The notes under the pieces: model-generated
The model's database searches: none
What the model was told of the DNA's origin: nothing
The model's input: only the letters and a program-made list of their open reading frames with translations
Source: Serratia rubidaea
Lineage (GTDB): Bacteria; Pseudomonadota; Gammaproteobacteria; Enterobacterales; Enterobacteriaceae
Reading direction: 5' to 3'
Assembly: GCA_901472405.1 (NCBI GenBank)
Contig: LR590463.1
Location: 2,542,001 to 2,606,000 of the forward strand
Length of the DNA: 64,000 nucleotides
Made by a program: the position numbers and the translations under genes
Shown here: in pieces, positions 1 to 9,677 of the stretch
Layout: every line of letters starts with the position of its first letter
Position numbering within the stretch: the stretch's first letter is position 1

Positions 1-346
1 GCCGCGGCAGCAGCCACAGCAGGCCGAAGCTGGGAGCGCAGTGAATACGCAGGGCGTTGTTCTCTTTCTCATCGCGGATCTGCGCCGTAGCCTGGGCCAG
101 ATTCAGCAGCAATTGGCTGATTTCACGCAGGTAAGTCTCCCCCGCCAGCGTCAGGCTCACCCCTTTGGCCGAACGGTTAAACAGCGAGTTGCCCACCAGT
201 TTCTCCAGCTTGGCCAACTGATGGCTGGCCGCCGAGGGCGTGATGTTCAGCTCCTCCGCCGCCCGCGCCACATTGCCGAAATGCGCCACCTGCTCAAACA
301 CCTGCAGCGCCTTGATTGAGGGGATCGCCGCCTTCTGTATTTCCAA
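1..346 (-). CDS. LysR-family transcriptional regulator, N-terminal part (cut by window edge)
   Basis: Reading the minus strand from a TTG at 346 gives a winged helix-turn-helix of LysR type: 'IKALQVFEQVAHFGNVARAA' then 'ITPSAASHQLAKLEKLVG' and 'LFNRSAKGVSLTLAGE'. This is the classic LTTR DNA-binding arm followed by the linker helix; the effector domain starts and is cut at position 1. The TTG start is chosen because a GGAGG Shine-Dalgarno lies 8 nt upstream. The family binds a small molecule and usually controls the divergent operon, here the SDR-MFS-transketolase genes starting at 547. The ligand is unknown. The GcvA-like flavour of the N-terminus is only an impression. Confidence 0.85.
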   Translation of the reverse strand, partial: MEIQKAAIPSIKALQVFEQVAHFGNVARAAEELNITPSAASHQLAKLEKLVGNSLFNRSAKGVSLTLAGETYLREISQLLLNLAQATAQIRDEKENNALRIHCAPSFGLLWLLPR

Positions 347-432
347 CCGCCGTACCTCCGCTGGTGATGAATTGTCACAGCCTGTCACGTCGCCGGGGCT
401 GAAAACGTTAAGCCGATCAAAACATAAGTTTA

Positions 433-450
433 ATTCAGCATCGACTGAAT
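433..450. promoter_or_regulatory. 6-6-6 dyad in the divergent LysR/SDR control region
   Basis: ATTCAG, six bases, then CTGAAT form a perfect interrupted palindrome inside the roughly 200 bp between the LysR gene and the SDR gene. LysR-type activator sites commonly look like this (a T-N11-A core within a short dyad). It is probably the operator of the adjacent regulator; this is inference from position and symmetry. Confidence 0.45.
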
Positions 451-546
451 TTTTTTGCATTGCCGAAAAGTGCGTCTCCTCCAATGCTGAACACACCCTA
501 CCGGCCGCGACGGCCGTAAAAAAACCACAATCCTCAGGAGTCGCAG

Positions 547-1295
547 ATGTTACTGAACAATAAAATCGCCGTAATCACCGGCGCCGCCTCCGAGCGCGGC
601 ATCGGCCGCGCCACCGCCGCCTGCTTTGCCGCCCAGGGCGCCGGGTGGCGATACTGGATCTGGACAGCCGCGCGGCGGCCCATGCCGCGCAGCAGCTTGG
701 CGACGGCCATCTGGGGCTGGCGGCGGACGTCGCCGATCCGCAGGCGGTCAGCCAGGCCGTGGCGCAGATTCTGGCGCACTACGGCCGCATCGACGTGCTG
801 GTCAACAACGCCGGCATCACTCAGCCGGTAAAAAACGCTGGAGATCGGCATGCAGGATTACGACCGCGTGCTGGATGTCAGCCTGCGCGGCACGCTGCTG
901 ATGTCGCAGGCGGTGATCCCGGCGATGCGCGCCAACGGCGGCGGCAGCATCGTCTGCCTGTCGTCGGTGTCCGCCCAGCGCGGCGGCGGCATCTTCGGCG
1001 GCCCGCACTACAGCGCCGCCAAGGCCGGCGTGCTCGGACTGGCAAAGGCGATGGCGCGCGAATTCGCACCGGAGCAGATCCGCATCAACAGCATCACCCC
1101 CGGCCTGATCCAGACCGATATCACCGGCGGCCTGATGCAGGACGAGCGCCGGCACGCCATTATCGACGCCATTCCGCTCGGCGGCTGGGTAATGCGCAGG
1201 ACGTCGCCAACGCCGCGCTGTTCCTGGCCAGCGATCTCTCCAGCTACCTGACCGGCATTACGCTGGACGTGAACGGCGGCATGCTGATTCACTGA
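547..1295 (+). CDS. Short-chain dehydrogenase/reductase (frameshifted in this consensus)
   Basis: An NAD(P)-dependent Rossmann-fold oxidoreductase. It begins MLLNNKIAVITGAASERGIG (TGxxxGxG cofactor loop), continues with 'GRIDVLVNNAGITQPVK' (NNAG), 'GSIVCLSSVSAQ' and the catalytic 'YSAAKAG' (YxxxK), and ends 'YLTGITLDVNGGMLIH'. About 250 residues is normal for classical SDRs. The reading frame changes three times (near 640, 833 and 1190), each explained by one lost or gained base in a short run, so the gene is probably intact in the organism. It is the first gene of an operon with an MFS transporter and a two-subunit transketolase, so it probably oxidises or reduces a polyol or sugar acid in that pathway. 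Substrate unknown. Confidence 0.85.
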
Positions 1296-1364
1296 CCGGG
1301 CCGCGTCACCCTACGGCCCCCGCGCGCTGCGGGGGATCGCCTGTCTGTTTCAGGAGTGGATATC

Positions 1365-2662
1365 ATGACAACGCTTAACCTGACCGCCGCTGCCGGCGCG
1401 CGCGACGGCGCATACCGCAAGATCGCCTGGCGGCTGATGCCGATTTTGATGCTGTGCTATCTGTGCGCCTACCTTGACCGGGTAAACGTCGGCTTCGCCA
1501 AGCTGCAGATGATGGACGATTTGGCGCTCAGCGAAACCGTCTACGGCCTCGGCGCGGCATTTTCTTTATCGGTTACTTCTTCTTTGAGGTGCCGAGCAAC
1601 CTGATTCTGCACCGGGTGGGCGCCAGACGCTGGATCGCCCGCATCATGATCACCTGGGGGCTGATTTCCGGCCTGTTCGCCCTGGTGGAAACCGCCTGGC
1701 AGTTTTACCTGCTGCGGTTTCTGCTCGGCGTAGCGGAAGCCGGCCTGGCGCCCGGCCTGCTGCTGTACCTCACCTACTGGTTCCCGGCGGCGCGGCGCGC
1801 GCGCATGACGGTGCTGTGGTTTATCGCCATTCCGCTGTCCGGCATGATCGGCGGCCCGATCTCCGGCTGGATCATGGAGCGTTTTGCCGGCGTGCACGGC
1901 TGGGCGGGCTGGCAGTGGATGTTTTGCGCTGGAGGCGTGCCGACGCTGCTGATGGGCTGGTGGTGCTGCTGGCGCTGAAGGACCGGGTGGAAGACGCGCC
2001 GTGGCTGGATGAGCACCAGAAACGGCTGGTGCGCGCCGATCTGGACGCCGACGAGCAGCACAAGCATCAGCACGGCACCATCGCCGCGTTTATCAGCGAC
2101 AGACGGCTGTGGCTGCTGGCGCTGATCTATTTCTGCGTGGGTGATGGGCCAGTATGCGCTCACCTTCTGGCTGCCGACGCTGGTGCGCAACGCCGGCATC
2201 AGCGAACCGCTGCAGATCGGCCTGCTCAGCAGCCTGCCGTATCTGTGCGCCATCGTGGCGATGATTCTGGCCGGACGCAGCGGCGATCGCCGCCGTGAGC
2301 GGCGCTGGCATCTGGCGATCCCGATGCTGGTCGGCGCGGCGGCGCTGCTGCTGGCAACCCAGTTCGGCCATTATGTCGCGCTGTCGGTCGCCTTCCTCTG
2401 TCTGGCGGCGGCGGGCATTCTCTCCGCTTCCTCGCTGTTCTGGATGCTGCCCACCAACCTGTTGGGCGGCATGTCCGCCGCCGCCGGCATTGCCGCGGTG
2501 AACTGCTTCGCCAATCTGGCGGGGTTCTTTTCGCCCTACCTGATCGGCGGCATCAGCAGCTTCACCGGCTCGCCGGCGTGGGGCATGTATCTGATTACGC
2601 TGGTGTTGCTGGCCGGCTCGCTGCTGGTGTTCCGCATCCCGGCCGCGCAGGTTAACCGATAA
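1365..2662 (+). CDS. MFS transporter, anion:cation symporter (ACS) type (frameshifted)
   Basis: A 12-helix major facilitator. Signature pieces are 'LCAYLDRVNVGFAKLQM' (the ACS-family first helix), 'IGYFFFEVPSNLILHRVGARRWIARI' across a frame change, 'FLLGVAEAGLAPGLLLYLTYWFP' and the C-terminal half beginning near 2141. The ACS family (phthalate, glucarate and galactonate permeases) imports organic anions, so the substrate is probably a sugar acid. ATG 1365 follows AGGAG by 8 nt. Frame changes near 1560, 1955 and 2135 look like single-base errors. It lies between the SDR and the transketolase genes on the same strand and probably feeds their pathway. Confidence 0.85.
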
Positions 2663-2677
2663 ACACGGAGTTAAACG

Positions 2678-3528
2678 ATGAATAGCACTGATTTACCGCA
2701 TTCCACCGCGCCGTCGCTGCAACAGCGGGCGTACAACATCCGCCGGCACGCGCTGATTATGGGCCAGGTGCAGGGGCAAGGCTATATCGGCCAGGCGCTC
2801 GGCGCCGCCGACCTGCTGGCGGTCAGCTACTTTCACGCCCTGCGCTACCGCGCGGACGATCCCGACTGGGAACAGCGCGATCGCTTCTACCTGTCGATCG
2901 GCCACTACGCCATCGCGCTCTATGCCGCGCTGCTGGAGGCCGGCATCCTGCCGCTTGATGAGCGTGAAACCTACGGCGCCGACGACAGCCGCCTGCCGAT
3001 GTCCGGCATGGCCGCCTACACCCCGGCATGGAGATCACCGGCGGTTCGCTGGGCCACGGGCTGGGTATTGCGGTGGGCGCCTGCCTGGGGCTGAAGCGCA
3101 AAGGCAACCCGGCGTTTATTTACAACCTGCTGTCCGACGGCGAACTCAACGAAGGTTCCACCTGGGAAGCGGTGATGTCCGCCGCGCACTGGCGGCTGGA
3201 TAACCTGATTGCGCTGGTGGACGTCAATAATCAGCAGGCGGACGGCCACTCGTCGGAGATCCTGTCCTTCGAACCGCTGGCCGACCGCTGGCAGGCGTTC
3301 GGCTGGCATGTGCAGCGGGTGGACGGCAACGATCTGGCGGCGCTGGTGGCCGCCTTCGACGCCGCGCGTCGCCACGACCAGCCGCAGCCGCGGGTGATCC
3401 TGTGCGATACCCGCATGGGCAAAGGGGTCGCCTTCCTTGAGGCGCGGGAAAAAACGCACTTTATCCGCGTGGATGAACATGAATGGGATCAGGCGCTGAC
3501 CGCACTGGAAATCGGAGAACAACCATGA
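2678..3528 (+). CDS. Transketolase, N-terminal (ThDP pyrophosphate-binding) subunit
   Basis: This is the PP domain of a split transketolase. Visible are 'LSIGHYAIALYAALLEAG', 'MEITGGSLGHGLGIAVGACL' and the thiamine-diphosphate/Mg motif 'LLSDGELNEGSTWEA' with 'VDVNNQQADG' (GDG-N type). At about 283 residues it matches half-size N subunits, not full TktA (about 660). One frame change near 3025 sits in a C run. It overlaps the C-subunit gene by an ATGA, so the two halves are translationally coupled. Split transketolases occur in pathways such as apulose-4-phosphate cleavage (AptA/AptB), but no kinase is present here, so the acceptor and donor are unknown. Confidence 0.9.
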
Positions 3529-4535
3529 ACCAGACCACAACCACGGCCGCCGGCGGCAAAAAGCGTTTAACCACCTCGGCGATGATCGCCTCCATCGCCG
3601 CCGAGGGCCAGCCGACGCAGTCCGCGCCGTTCGGCGAAGCGCTGGTCGCGCTGGCCCGGCAGCGCGACGACATCGTCGGCCTGACCGCCGATCTGAGCAA
3701 ATACACCGATCTGCACCTGTTCGCCAGGGCCTTTCCCGAACGTTTTTACCAGATGGGGATGGCGGAACAGCTGCTGATGAGCGCCGCCGCCGGCATGGCG
3801 CGCGAAGGCTTTACGCCGTTCGTTACCACCTATGCGGTGTTCGCCGCCCGCCGCGCCTATGACTTTATCTGTATGGCGATTGCCGAAGAGAACCTGAACG
3901 TTAAAATCGCCTGCGCGCTGCCCGGGCTCACCACCGGCTACGGCCCCAGCCATCAGGCGACCGAAGATCTGGCGATCTTTCGCGGCATGCCGAACCTGAC
4001 GGTGATCGACCCTTGCGACGCGCTGGAGCTGAGCCAGATGGTGCCGGCGGTGGCGGCGCATCAGGGGCCGGTGTATATGCGCCTGCTGCGCGGCAAGGTG
4101 CCGCTGGTGCTCGACCGCTATGATTATCAGTATCGCCACGGCAAGGCCCAGCGGCTGCGCGACGGCAAAGATGCGGTGATTATCGCCAGCGGCCTGATGA
4201 CCATGCGCGCGCTGGAGGCGGCGGAACAACTGGAACAGAGCGGCGTCAGCGTGGCGGTGGTGCATTCGCCGGTGATCAAACCGCTGGATGAGGAGACCAT
4301 TCTGCGCGAGGCCGGCGTAAGCGGCCGCCTGGTGATCACCGCGGAGAACCATTCGCAGATCGGCGGGCTGGGGGAAGCCGTGGCCTCAACCCTGCTGCGC
4401 AACGGCGTGACGCCGGCGTTCCGGCAGATCGCCCTGCCGGACGCCTTCCTGCTGGCCGGCGCGCTGCCGACCCTGCACGACCGTTACGGTATTTCCACCG
4501 CCGAAATCATCCGGCAGATCAAAGGCTGGCTGTAG
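3525..4535 (+). CDS. Transketolase, C-terminal (Pyr plus C-terminal domain) subunit
   Basis: The second half of a split transketolase, 336 residues from ATG 3525. It shows 'VGLTADLSKYTDLHLFARAF', 'RFYQMGMAEQLLMSAAAGMA' (the Glu that protonates the ThDP ring), 'FVTTYAVFAARRAYDFICMA', 'PGLTTGYGPSHQATEDLAIF' and a transketolase C-terminal domain starting near 'KDAVIIASGLMTMRALEAAE'. It partners the subunit encoded just upstream. The frame is intact. Its 3' end overlaps the tail of the convergent flavin oxidoreductase gene by 17 bp. Confidence 0.9.
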   Translation: MNQTTTTAAGGKKRLTTSAMIASIAAEGQPTQSAPFGEALVALARQRDDIVGLTADLSKYTDLHLFARAFPERFYQMGMAEQLLMSAAAGMAREGFTPFVTTYAVFAARRAYDFICMAIAEENLNVKIACALPGLTTGYGPSHQATEDLAIFRGMPNLTVIDPCDALELSQMVPAVAAHQGPVYMRLLRGKVPLVLDRYDYQYRHGKAQRLRDGKDAVIIASGLMTMRALEAAEQLEQSGVSVAVVHSPVIKPLDEETILREAGVSGRLVITAENHSQIGGLGEAVASTLLRNGVTPAFRQIALPDAFLLAGALPTLHDRYGISTAEIIRQIKGWL

Positions 4536-5657
4536 GCCGTACGGCGACAGGGACGTCGCCCGATGCCAGCCGCAGCTCGCTGGCTTTGATATCGGCGATC
4601 GGCCCGAGCAGCGCGCGGTCGAACGCCTGCAGCGCTAACCCCTGGCGCACCGCCGCGGCCAGTCAGGATTCGCCAGCGCACCGCGCCCCAGCGCAATCAC
4701 ATCGGCGCCCTGCTCGGTCAGCTGCAGCGCCCGCTGCGGTTGATGCAGCCCGCCGTTGGCAATCAGCGTCAGCGACGGCGCATGGCGATGCGCCAGCGCC
4801 GCCAGCGACTCGCCTGCGGCATCAAACGCCGGCTGCCACGCCTCATGTTCGGTAACGTGCAGAAAATCGATGCCCGACGTCGCCAGCCGTTGGAACACCG
4901 CCTTGGCCCCGGCCTCGCCTTCGGCCCATTTATGGCCAAAGTCATTCACCTTGCCCTGTGACACGCGGATGCCCAGCGGCACCGCGCGGCCAATCCGCTG
5001 ACGCACCGCGTCGATGACCGCCAGGCTGAGCGACAGCCGGCCGATAATATCCCCGCCCCAGCGGTCATCGCGCTGATTACTGTAGGCGGTGAAGAACTGG
5101 TCCAGCAGGTAGCCATTGGCGCCATGAATCTCGATGCCGTCAAAACCGGCATGCAGCGCACGCTCCGCCGCGGCGGCGAAGTCCGCGATAATCTGTTGAA
5201 TCTCCCCGTCCTCCAGTGCCCGCGGCAGCGGATAGCGCCCCTCACCACGGTAAAAGGTCATCTGCTCGCCCTTCGGCCGCAGCGCTGAAGGCGCTACGGT
5301 CTGCGTACGGTAGCGGTTTCCCTGGGACAGCGCGCCGGCATGTTGCAGCTGCGCGAAAATTCTGCCGCCGTGCTGATGCACCGCCTGCGTCACCTGTCGC
5401 CAGCCGCGCTGCTGCGCCTCGTTCACCAGCCCGGACTGAAACTCATAGCTCTGCGACCAGGCTTGGTCGATATAAATGCCTTCACTGACGATCAGGCCAA
5501 ACTCTCCCTGTGCGAAGCGTTGATAATACTGACGCATTCTCTCGCCCGCGACGCCGTCGGCAGAGGCGGAAACCCGCGTCATCGGCGCCACCGCCAGCCG
5601 GTTGGGTAACAACAGTTGGTTAATTTGCTGGCTTTGGAACAATGCGGAATGATTCAT
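4519..5657 (-). CDS. Old Yellow Enzyme family NADH:flavin oxidoreductase (NemA-like)
   Basis: An FMN-containing TIM-barrel ene-reductase. Motifs: 'PNRLAVAPMTRVSA' at the start, 'IFAQLQHAGALSQ', the active-site 'FDGIEIHGANGYLLDQFFT' (HxxN), 'SNQRDDRWGG', and 'ANGGLHQPQRALQLTEQGAD'. It reduces activated alkenes, quinones or nitro compounds with NAD(P)H. ATG 5657 has GAGGAGG 5-12 nt upstream. Near 4655 a one-base slip ends the frame early; the continuing frame adds a normal OYE tail ('LALQAFDRALLGPIADIKA') and stops at 4519. It is divergent from a LysR gene, which probably controls it. About 379 residues against 365 for NemA. Confidence 0.88.
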
Positions 5658-5764
5658 GACAGGCCTCCTCGGCTGGCTTATTATAAACAAAACCAAGTGT
5701 AATCCCGGGTTTGGTTAGGAAAAATACCGAGGCCAGATAAACCCGTATAACGGAATTCGTTATA

Positions 5765-6634
5765 ATGAACCTGAAAGAGATTGAAATTTTCCTGCAGGTG
5801 GCCCAGACCGGCAGCCTGACGCAGGCGGCGCACCGTCTGGATATGTCACCGATGTCGGTCTCGCGCCGGCTGCGGCGCTTGAGGCCTCGCTCGGAGTGCG
5901 TCTGTTGCACCGCACCACCCGCGCGGTATCCCTCACCCCGAGGGCGCGGAGTTTATGCCTTATGCGCGCACCATATTGGAAGCGGAGCAAAGCGCGCGGG
6001 TGCTGTTTTCCAGCGAGCGGCAAGGCGCAGGCGGACAGCTGCGCGTCACCGCCCCCTCCGGCCTCGGCCAGCGGATTCTGGTGCCGCTTATCCCGACGTT
6101 GCTGGCGGAAAACCCGGAGATGAAAGTGGATCTGCAGTTGAGCGACGAGGTGGTCGATATCGTCGCGCAGGGCTTTGACGTGGCGATCCGCGTCGCGCCG
6201 CTGCGGGATTCCAACCTGATCGCCCGCAAGATTGCCGATAATCCGCGCGTGCTGTGCGCGGCGCCGGCGTATCTGCAACGGCACGGTCGCCCGAACCGGC
6301 TGGCGGATCTCGCCCGCTTTACCTGCTTACGGCTGAGCAACGTACTGCAATGGACGTTCTGTAACGACGGCCAGACGACCGGGATCAGCATCGATGGCCG
6401 CTTTAGCTGCAGCAGCGTGGAGGGCGTGCGCACACTGTGTAAGGCCGGGCTGGGGCTGGCGCAACTCACCCACTGGGATATCCGGAAGAGCTGCGCCGCG
6501 GTGAGCTGGTCGCACTTGAACTGCAGGATGTGCAGCCACAGGCGTTAGCCGTCTGGGCGCTGTTTCCCAGCCATCGTTACCTGCCGCTGCGGGTCGGCGT
6601 ATTTCTTGATGCGTTGATGAAGGCGATGCGCTGA
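5765..6634 (+). CDS. LysR-family regulator (frameshifted), divergent to the OYE gene
   Basis: The N-terminus 'MNLKEIEIFLQVAQTGSLTQ' followed by 'AAHRLDMSPMSVSRRLRRL' is a LysR helix-turn-helix, then 'LEASLGVRLLHRTTRAVSLT'. The effector domain has 'GQLRVTAPSGLGQRILVPLI' and 'QGFDVAIRVAPLRDSNLIAR', typical of the AaeR/DmlR-type LTTRs. Frame changes near 5875, 5940 and 6480 must be bridged to reach the natural end 'FLDALMKAMR' at 6634. About 290 residues as expected. It and the OYE gene share a 107-bp intergenic region, so it is the likely regulator of that gene. Confidence 0.85.
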
Positions 6635-6647
6635 CGCGCCAGGCTCC

Positions 6648-6884
6648 TCAGGCGCGCGGCGGCGTCAGGTAATCGACCACGTCGCGCACCCGGTTGAATT
6701 TGGCGGCATCCGCCAGCGGAATGACCCGCGCGAACTCCTGCTCCAGCAGCGTCAGCGCCTCCACCCGATCCAGCGAGTCCATTTCCAGATCGAAAAAGAA
6801 ATCCGCGTCAATCGACATATTGGATTTGTTGATCCCCTGCAGTCTGGCCAGCGCGCCGAGCACCCGCTGCTCTATGGTTTCCAT
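6648..6884 (-). CDS. Stand-alone acyl carrier protein
   Basis: A 78-residue acidic protein with the phosphopantetheine site 'DLEMDSLDRVEALTLLEQEF'; the Ser of DSL is the attachment residue. Helix pattern and length match AcpP-type carriers (77-80 residues). Start ATG 6884 gives METIEQRVLGALARLQG, which aligns with AcpP 'STIEERVKKIIGEQLG'. It is not the housekeeping acpP context (no fabD, fabG or fabF nearby) and no ketosynthase or ligase is next to it, so its client pathway is unknown. It is convergent with the LysR gene (13 bp apart) and divergent from the ArsR gene. Confidence 0.85.
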   Translation of the reverse strand: METIEQRVLGALARLQGINKSNMSIDADFFFDLEMDSLDRVEALTLLEQEFARVIPLADAAKFNRVRDVVDYLTPPRA

Positions 6885-7104
6885 GCGTTTTCTCCGAAAA
6901 ATCTCCCATGACGGCAGATCATTGCCGACAGCGGTGGCTGAAAATATAGGATTATGGCGAAAAAATAGCGTATTTATGCCAAAAATAGCGCTATTCGTCA
7001 CGTTTCCTGCCTTTATCCTCTTTTTGCCACCTGCATCACGTCGCCAGGAAAAAACCAGACAAAAAGAGATTGAATATCCGACGCATCGTTCTATATTCAA
7101 CCAT

Positions 7105-7452
7105 ATGGTTAAATTACCGCACTCTCAGCTGGACGCCGTTTTTCACGCGCTGGCCGACCCGACAAGACGCGCGATCCTGACGCGACTGTCGCAGGGCGAG
7201 CGCAGTATCGGCGAGCTGGCCGCGCCGTTGAACATGAGTTTCGCCGGCGCCTCCAAGCACATCAAAGCCCTGGAACTGGCTGGCCTGGTGCAGCGCACCG
7301 TGCAGGGAAGAAACCATATTTGCCGACTCGAACCAGAGCCGATGGCGCAGGCCATGCAATGGCTGCAATCCTATGAACATTTCTGGGCGGAACGACTCGA
7401 TGCGCTGGAACAGGCGCTGCGGCAGTCGGAGCCGTCCACTCCCAAGGAGTGA
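7105..7452 (+). CDS. ArsR/SmtB-family winged-helix repressor
   Basis: 115 residues from ATG 7105. 'QLDAVFHALADPTRRAILTR' and 'LAAPLNMSFAGASKHIKALE' followed by 'LAGLVQRTVQGRNHICRLEP' is the ArsR fold of the SdpR-like, metal-free branch that is regularly encoded upstream of an AHSA1/SRPBCC protein. No metal-binding cysteines are seen. The next gene starts 4 bp after its stop, so the two are cotranscribed, and autoregulation is likely. Sequence just upstream (6950-7100) is AT-rich and holds the promoter region shared with the ACP gene. Confidence 0.88.
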   Translation: MVKLPHSQLDAVFHALADPTRRAILTRLSQGERSIGELAAPLNMSFAGASKHIKALELAGLVQRTVQGRNHICRLEPEPMAQAMQWLQSYEHFWAERLDALEQALRQSEPSTPKE

Positions 7453-7455
7453 ACG

Positions 7456-7988
7456 ATGAATGATTACGGTATGGTGATTGAAACCGGCACGTTGAGGATC
7501 CAGCGTCTGCTGCCCGGCCCGATTGAACGCGTCTGGGCCTACCTCACCGAATCCGACAAGCGCGCCACCTGGCTGGCGGCGGCGACATGAAGCTGGAGCG
7601 CGGCGCGCCGTTCGAGCTGGTAATTCAACAACGGCGAACTGGCGGGCAAAGATGAACCCGCGCCGGCGGAATACAAGGCATACAGCGGCCCGGTGACCAA
7701 CCCGGGCATATTATCTGCCTGTTTCCGCCGCAGGTGCTGAGCATCACCTGGGAAGAGAAAGGCCAGGAGCGCCCGTCAGAGGTTACCTTTGAGCTGACCG
7801 AGCAAGGCGACAACGTGCTGCTGACCGTCACCCACCGCCGCCTGGCCGACCGCAGCCAGATGCTGAGCGTCGCCGGCGGCTGGCACACCCATCTGGATAT
7901 TCTGGTCGACCGGCTGAACAATCAGCCGCCACGGCCGTTCTGGGCCACGCTGACGCAGGCCGAAGAGGCGTATCGCGCCAGGCTGTAG
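7456..7988 (+). CDS. SRPBCC (AHSA1) domain protein (frameshifted)
   Basis: The start 'MNDYGMVIETGTLRIQRLLP' plus 'GPIERVWAYLTESDKRATWL' and the C-terminal half 'LSITWEEKGQERPSEVTFEL' to 'GGWHTHLDILVDRLNNQ' are those of AHSA1/START-like ligand-binding proteins that pair with ArsR regulators. The frame is broken about three times between 7585 and 7710, with frame recovery each time. Expected length about 177 residues. The ligand is unknown. It is the last gene before a strong terminator. Confidence 0.8.
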
Positions 7989-8017
7989 CCAATAAAGAGC
8001 ACATTATTGATTACGCG

Positions 8018-8042
8018 CCAGGCTAAAGCCTGGCCGTTTTTT
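8018..8042 (+). terminator. Rho-independent terminator after the ArsR/SRPBCC operon
   Basis: CCAGGC, loop TAAA, GCCTGG, then CCG and a run of six T. It is 30 bp after the SRPBCC stop. Confidence 0.85.
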
Positions 8043-8119
8043 ATACATCGTAGCCAATATACCGACACGGGAAATTTCTGATAAAGCTATTCAGAAAGCC
8101 ATGATGTTGAGGACATGAA

Positions 8120-8545
8120 ATGCGCCAGCGAGTAATAGTGTGCCCAGTGATTCAAAATGAAGGTGAGTTTCTGCTGTGTAAAATGGCCTCCGACCGTGGG
8201 GTATTCCCGGGACAATGGGCGCTGCCCGGCGGCGGAATGGAGCCTGGCGAGACGATGGAAACTGCACTGAGGCGTGAAATCAGGGAAGAACTAGGCGAAG
8301 TACTGCATATCACAGACGTTAGACCCTGGGCCTTTCGTGATGATATCCGTACTAAAACGTACCCGGATGGTACCACCGAGGACATTTACATGATTTACCT
8401 CATCTTTGACTGTATCAGTACAAACCGGACGATTACGTTTAATGAGGAATTTCAGGAGATTGCCTGGGTATCCCCTAGCGCACTGAAAAGCATGGATTTA
8501 AATGAGGCGACCCGGATCACATTTGCCCAGAAAGGCCTCCTTTAA
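8120..8545 (+). CDS. nudI: Nucleoside triphosphatase NudI (NUDIX hydrolase)
   Basis: 141 residues, the same length as E. coli NudI, with the start '[20 protein letters not shown]' nearly identical to it. The Nudix box '[20 protein letters not shown]' continues into 'ELGE'; '[20 protein letters not shown]' is also diagnostic. NudI hydrolyses nucleoside triphosphates, with preference for pyrimidine deoxynucleotides, to NMP and pyrophosphate. The gene stands alone between two hairpins. The frame is intact. Confidence 0.95.
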   Translation: MRQRVIVCPVIQNEGEFLLCKMASDRGVFPGQWALPGGGMEPGETMETALRREIREELGEVLHITDVRPWAFRDDIRTKTYPDGTTEDIYMIYLIFDCISTNRTITFNEEFQEIAWVSPSALKSMDLNEATRITFAQKGLL

Positions 8546-8627
8546 GTTCTGGTCTTTATGCAAAAAGCTGATTTGCTGGTTATCAGGACGTGACGCCGTA
8601 GGATCGCGGCTTCCGTCCTTCTTTAAT

Positions 8628-8647
8628 GGGCGAAGCGCGCTTCGCCC
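8628..8647. terminator. GC hairpin between nudI and the convergent AA10 gene
   Basis: GGGCGAAG, loop CGCG, CTTCGCCC, followed on the plus strand by a T-rich stretch (TTATTATTTATT). Placed between two convergent stops, it probably terminates nudI and perhaps both genes. Confidence 0.6.
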
Positions 8648-8657
8648 CGGTTATTAT

Positions 8658-9450
8658 TTATTGAATATTAATATCGCTGCAACTGTAGAAGCCTTCACCG
8701 GCTGGGTCGATGCGTTGCCAACGAATAAACAGCACGCGCTCACCTTTGGCATTATTGGCCGGTGCGGAGAACTTATAATCCGACCCTTCCAATTTGGCAT
8801 CGGTGACCTTTTTCAGCAGCGTCAGATCGCTCCACTTCAGCGGCCGCTCGCTGGCTTTATAATCCGCATTGGATAAATAAACTTCGAAAAAGCTGGGTTA
8901 TGCGTCGCCGTTGCATGATAAACAATGTCTATTTCACCGTTGTCATTCAGCTTAACATTGCTGGCGTCCCAGCTCGCGGCAACGTCCATCCCGGATTTAT
9001 CATTCCACAGATAATCCTTCTTGCTGTCTTTTTCCGTACCGACATTGCCGCCCGGAACACAGCTGCCCGTCCGGAATGGCTTCTTTGACTTTATCCTGAT
9101 TATTATAATCAGGTATCAGTTTGGCAAATTCATCTTTTTGCACAAAGGGATAGTTTGACTGCTCGATCAGCTGATTTTCGTTATCGAGCTTATCTTTGTA
9201 TTTATTATAATTATGCTGATAAGCAATCTTACACGCCGGATCGGGAATATTGGCGCCATCCGGCGGCCAATGGAAATTCCCGCCGTTATAAACATAACTG
9301 CTGACGAGAAATAGGCTGAGTCGGCGTGCCGTGAAATGGCGCCGGCGATTTTTCGCCGACGGCAATCTTATTATGGTTTGCAGGCTGAGCAAAAGACAAT
9401 GCCGGTGCACCCAGGCACAGCAGCGCCAGGTACAGATTATACTTTTTCAT
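8658..9450 (-). CDS. Secreted AA10-type lytic polysaccharide monooxygenase-like protein (frameshifted)
   Basis: An N-terminal signal sequence (MKKYNLYLALLCLGAPALSFA) is followed by a copper LPMO domain of the CbpD-like branch: 'HGTPTQPISRQQLC', 'WPPDGANIPDPACKIAYQ', 'IPDGQLC', 'HATATHNPAFFEVYL' (second brace His), 'LKWSDLTLLKKV' and 'WQRIDPAGEGFYSCSDINI' at the C-terminus. AA10 enzymes oxidatively cleave chitin or cellulose using a histidine brace made by mature His1 and an internal His. Here about 16 residues lie between the predicted signal cleavage and the HG motif, which is unusual. Several single-base slips (9300, 9075, 8900 regions) break the frame. RBS AGGAG precedes ATG 9450. No carbohydrate-binding module is seen. 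Confidence 0.78.
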
Positions 9451-9677
9451 GACCTCTCCTATTATCACCATAGATACAGCATAATTTGCTGTGAATAAAT
9501 AATAGGCCAGGTTTAAAAGTTAGCAAGCCGCCGGCAACAAGATATTATTATCGGAAGTTAACTATTTAATAATGACCGAATCAGGCGGTTGACGGACTGA
9601 TATCACCGCGTCTATTCAGATTGGCGGCGGGTGAGAATATTAGCGCCGTAGTCATCAACGGGCACCGGCCGGCCGCG

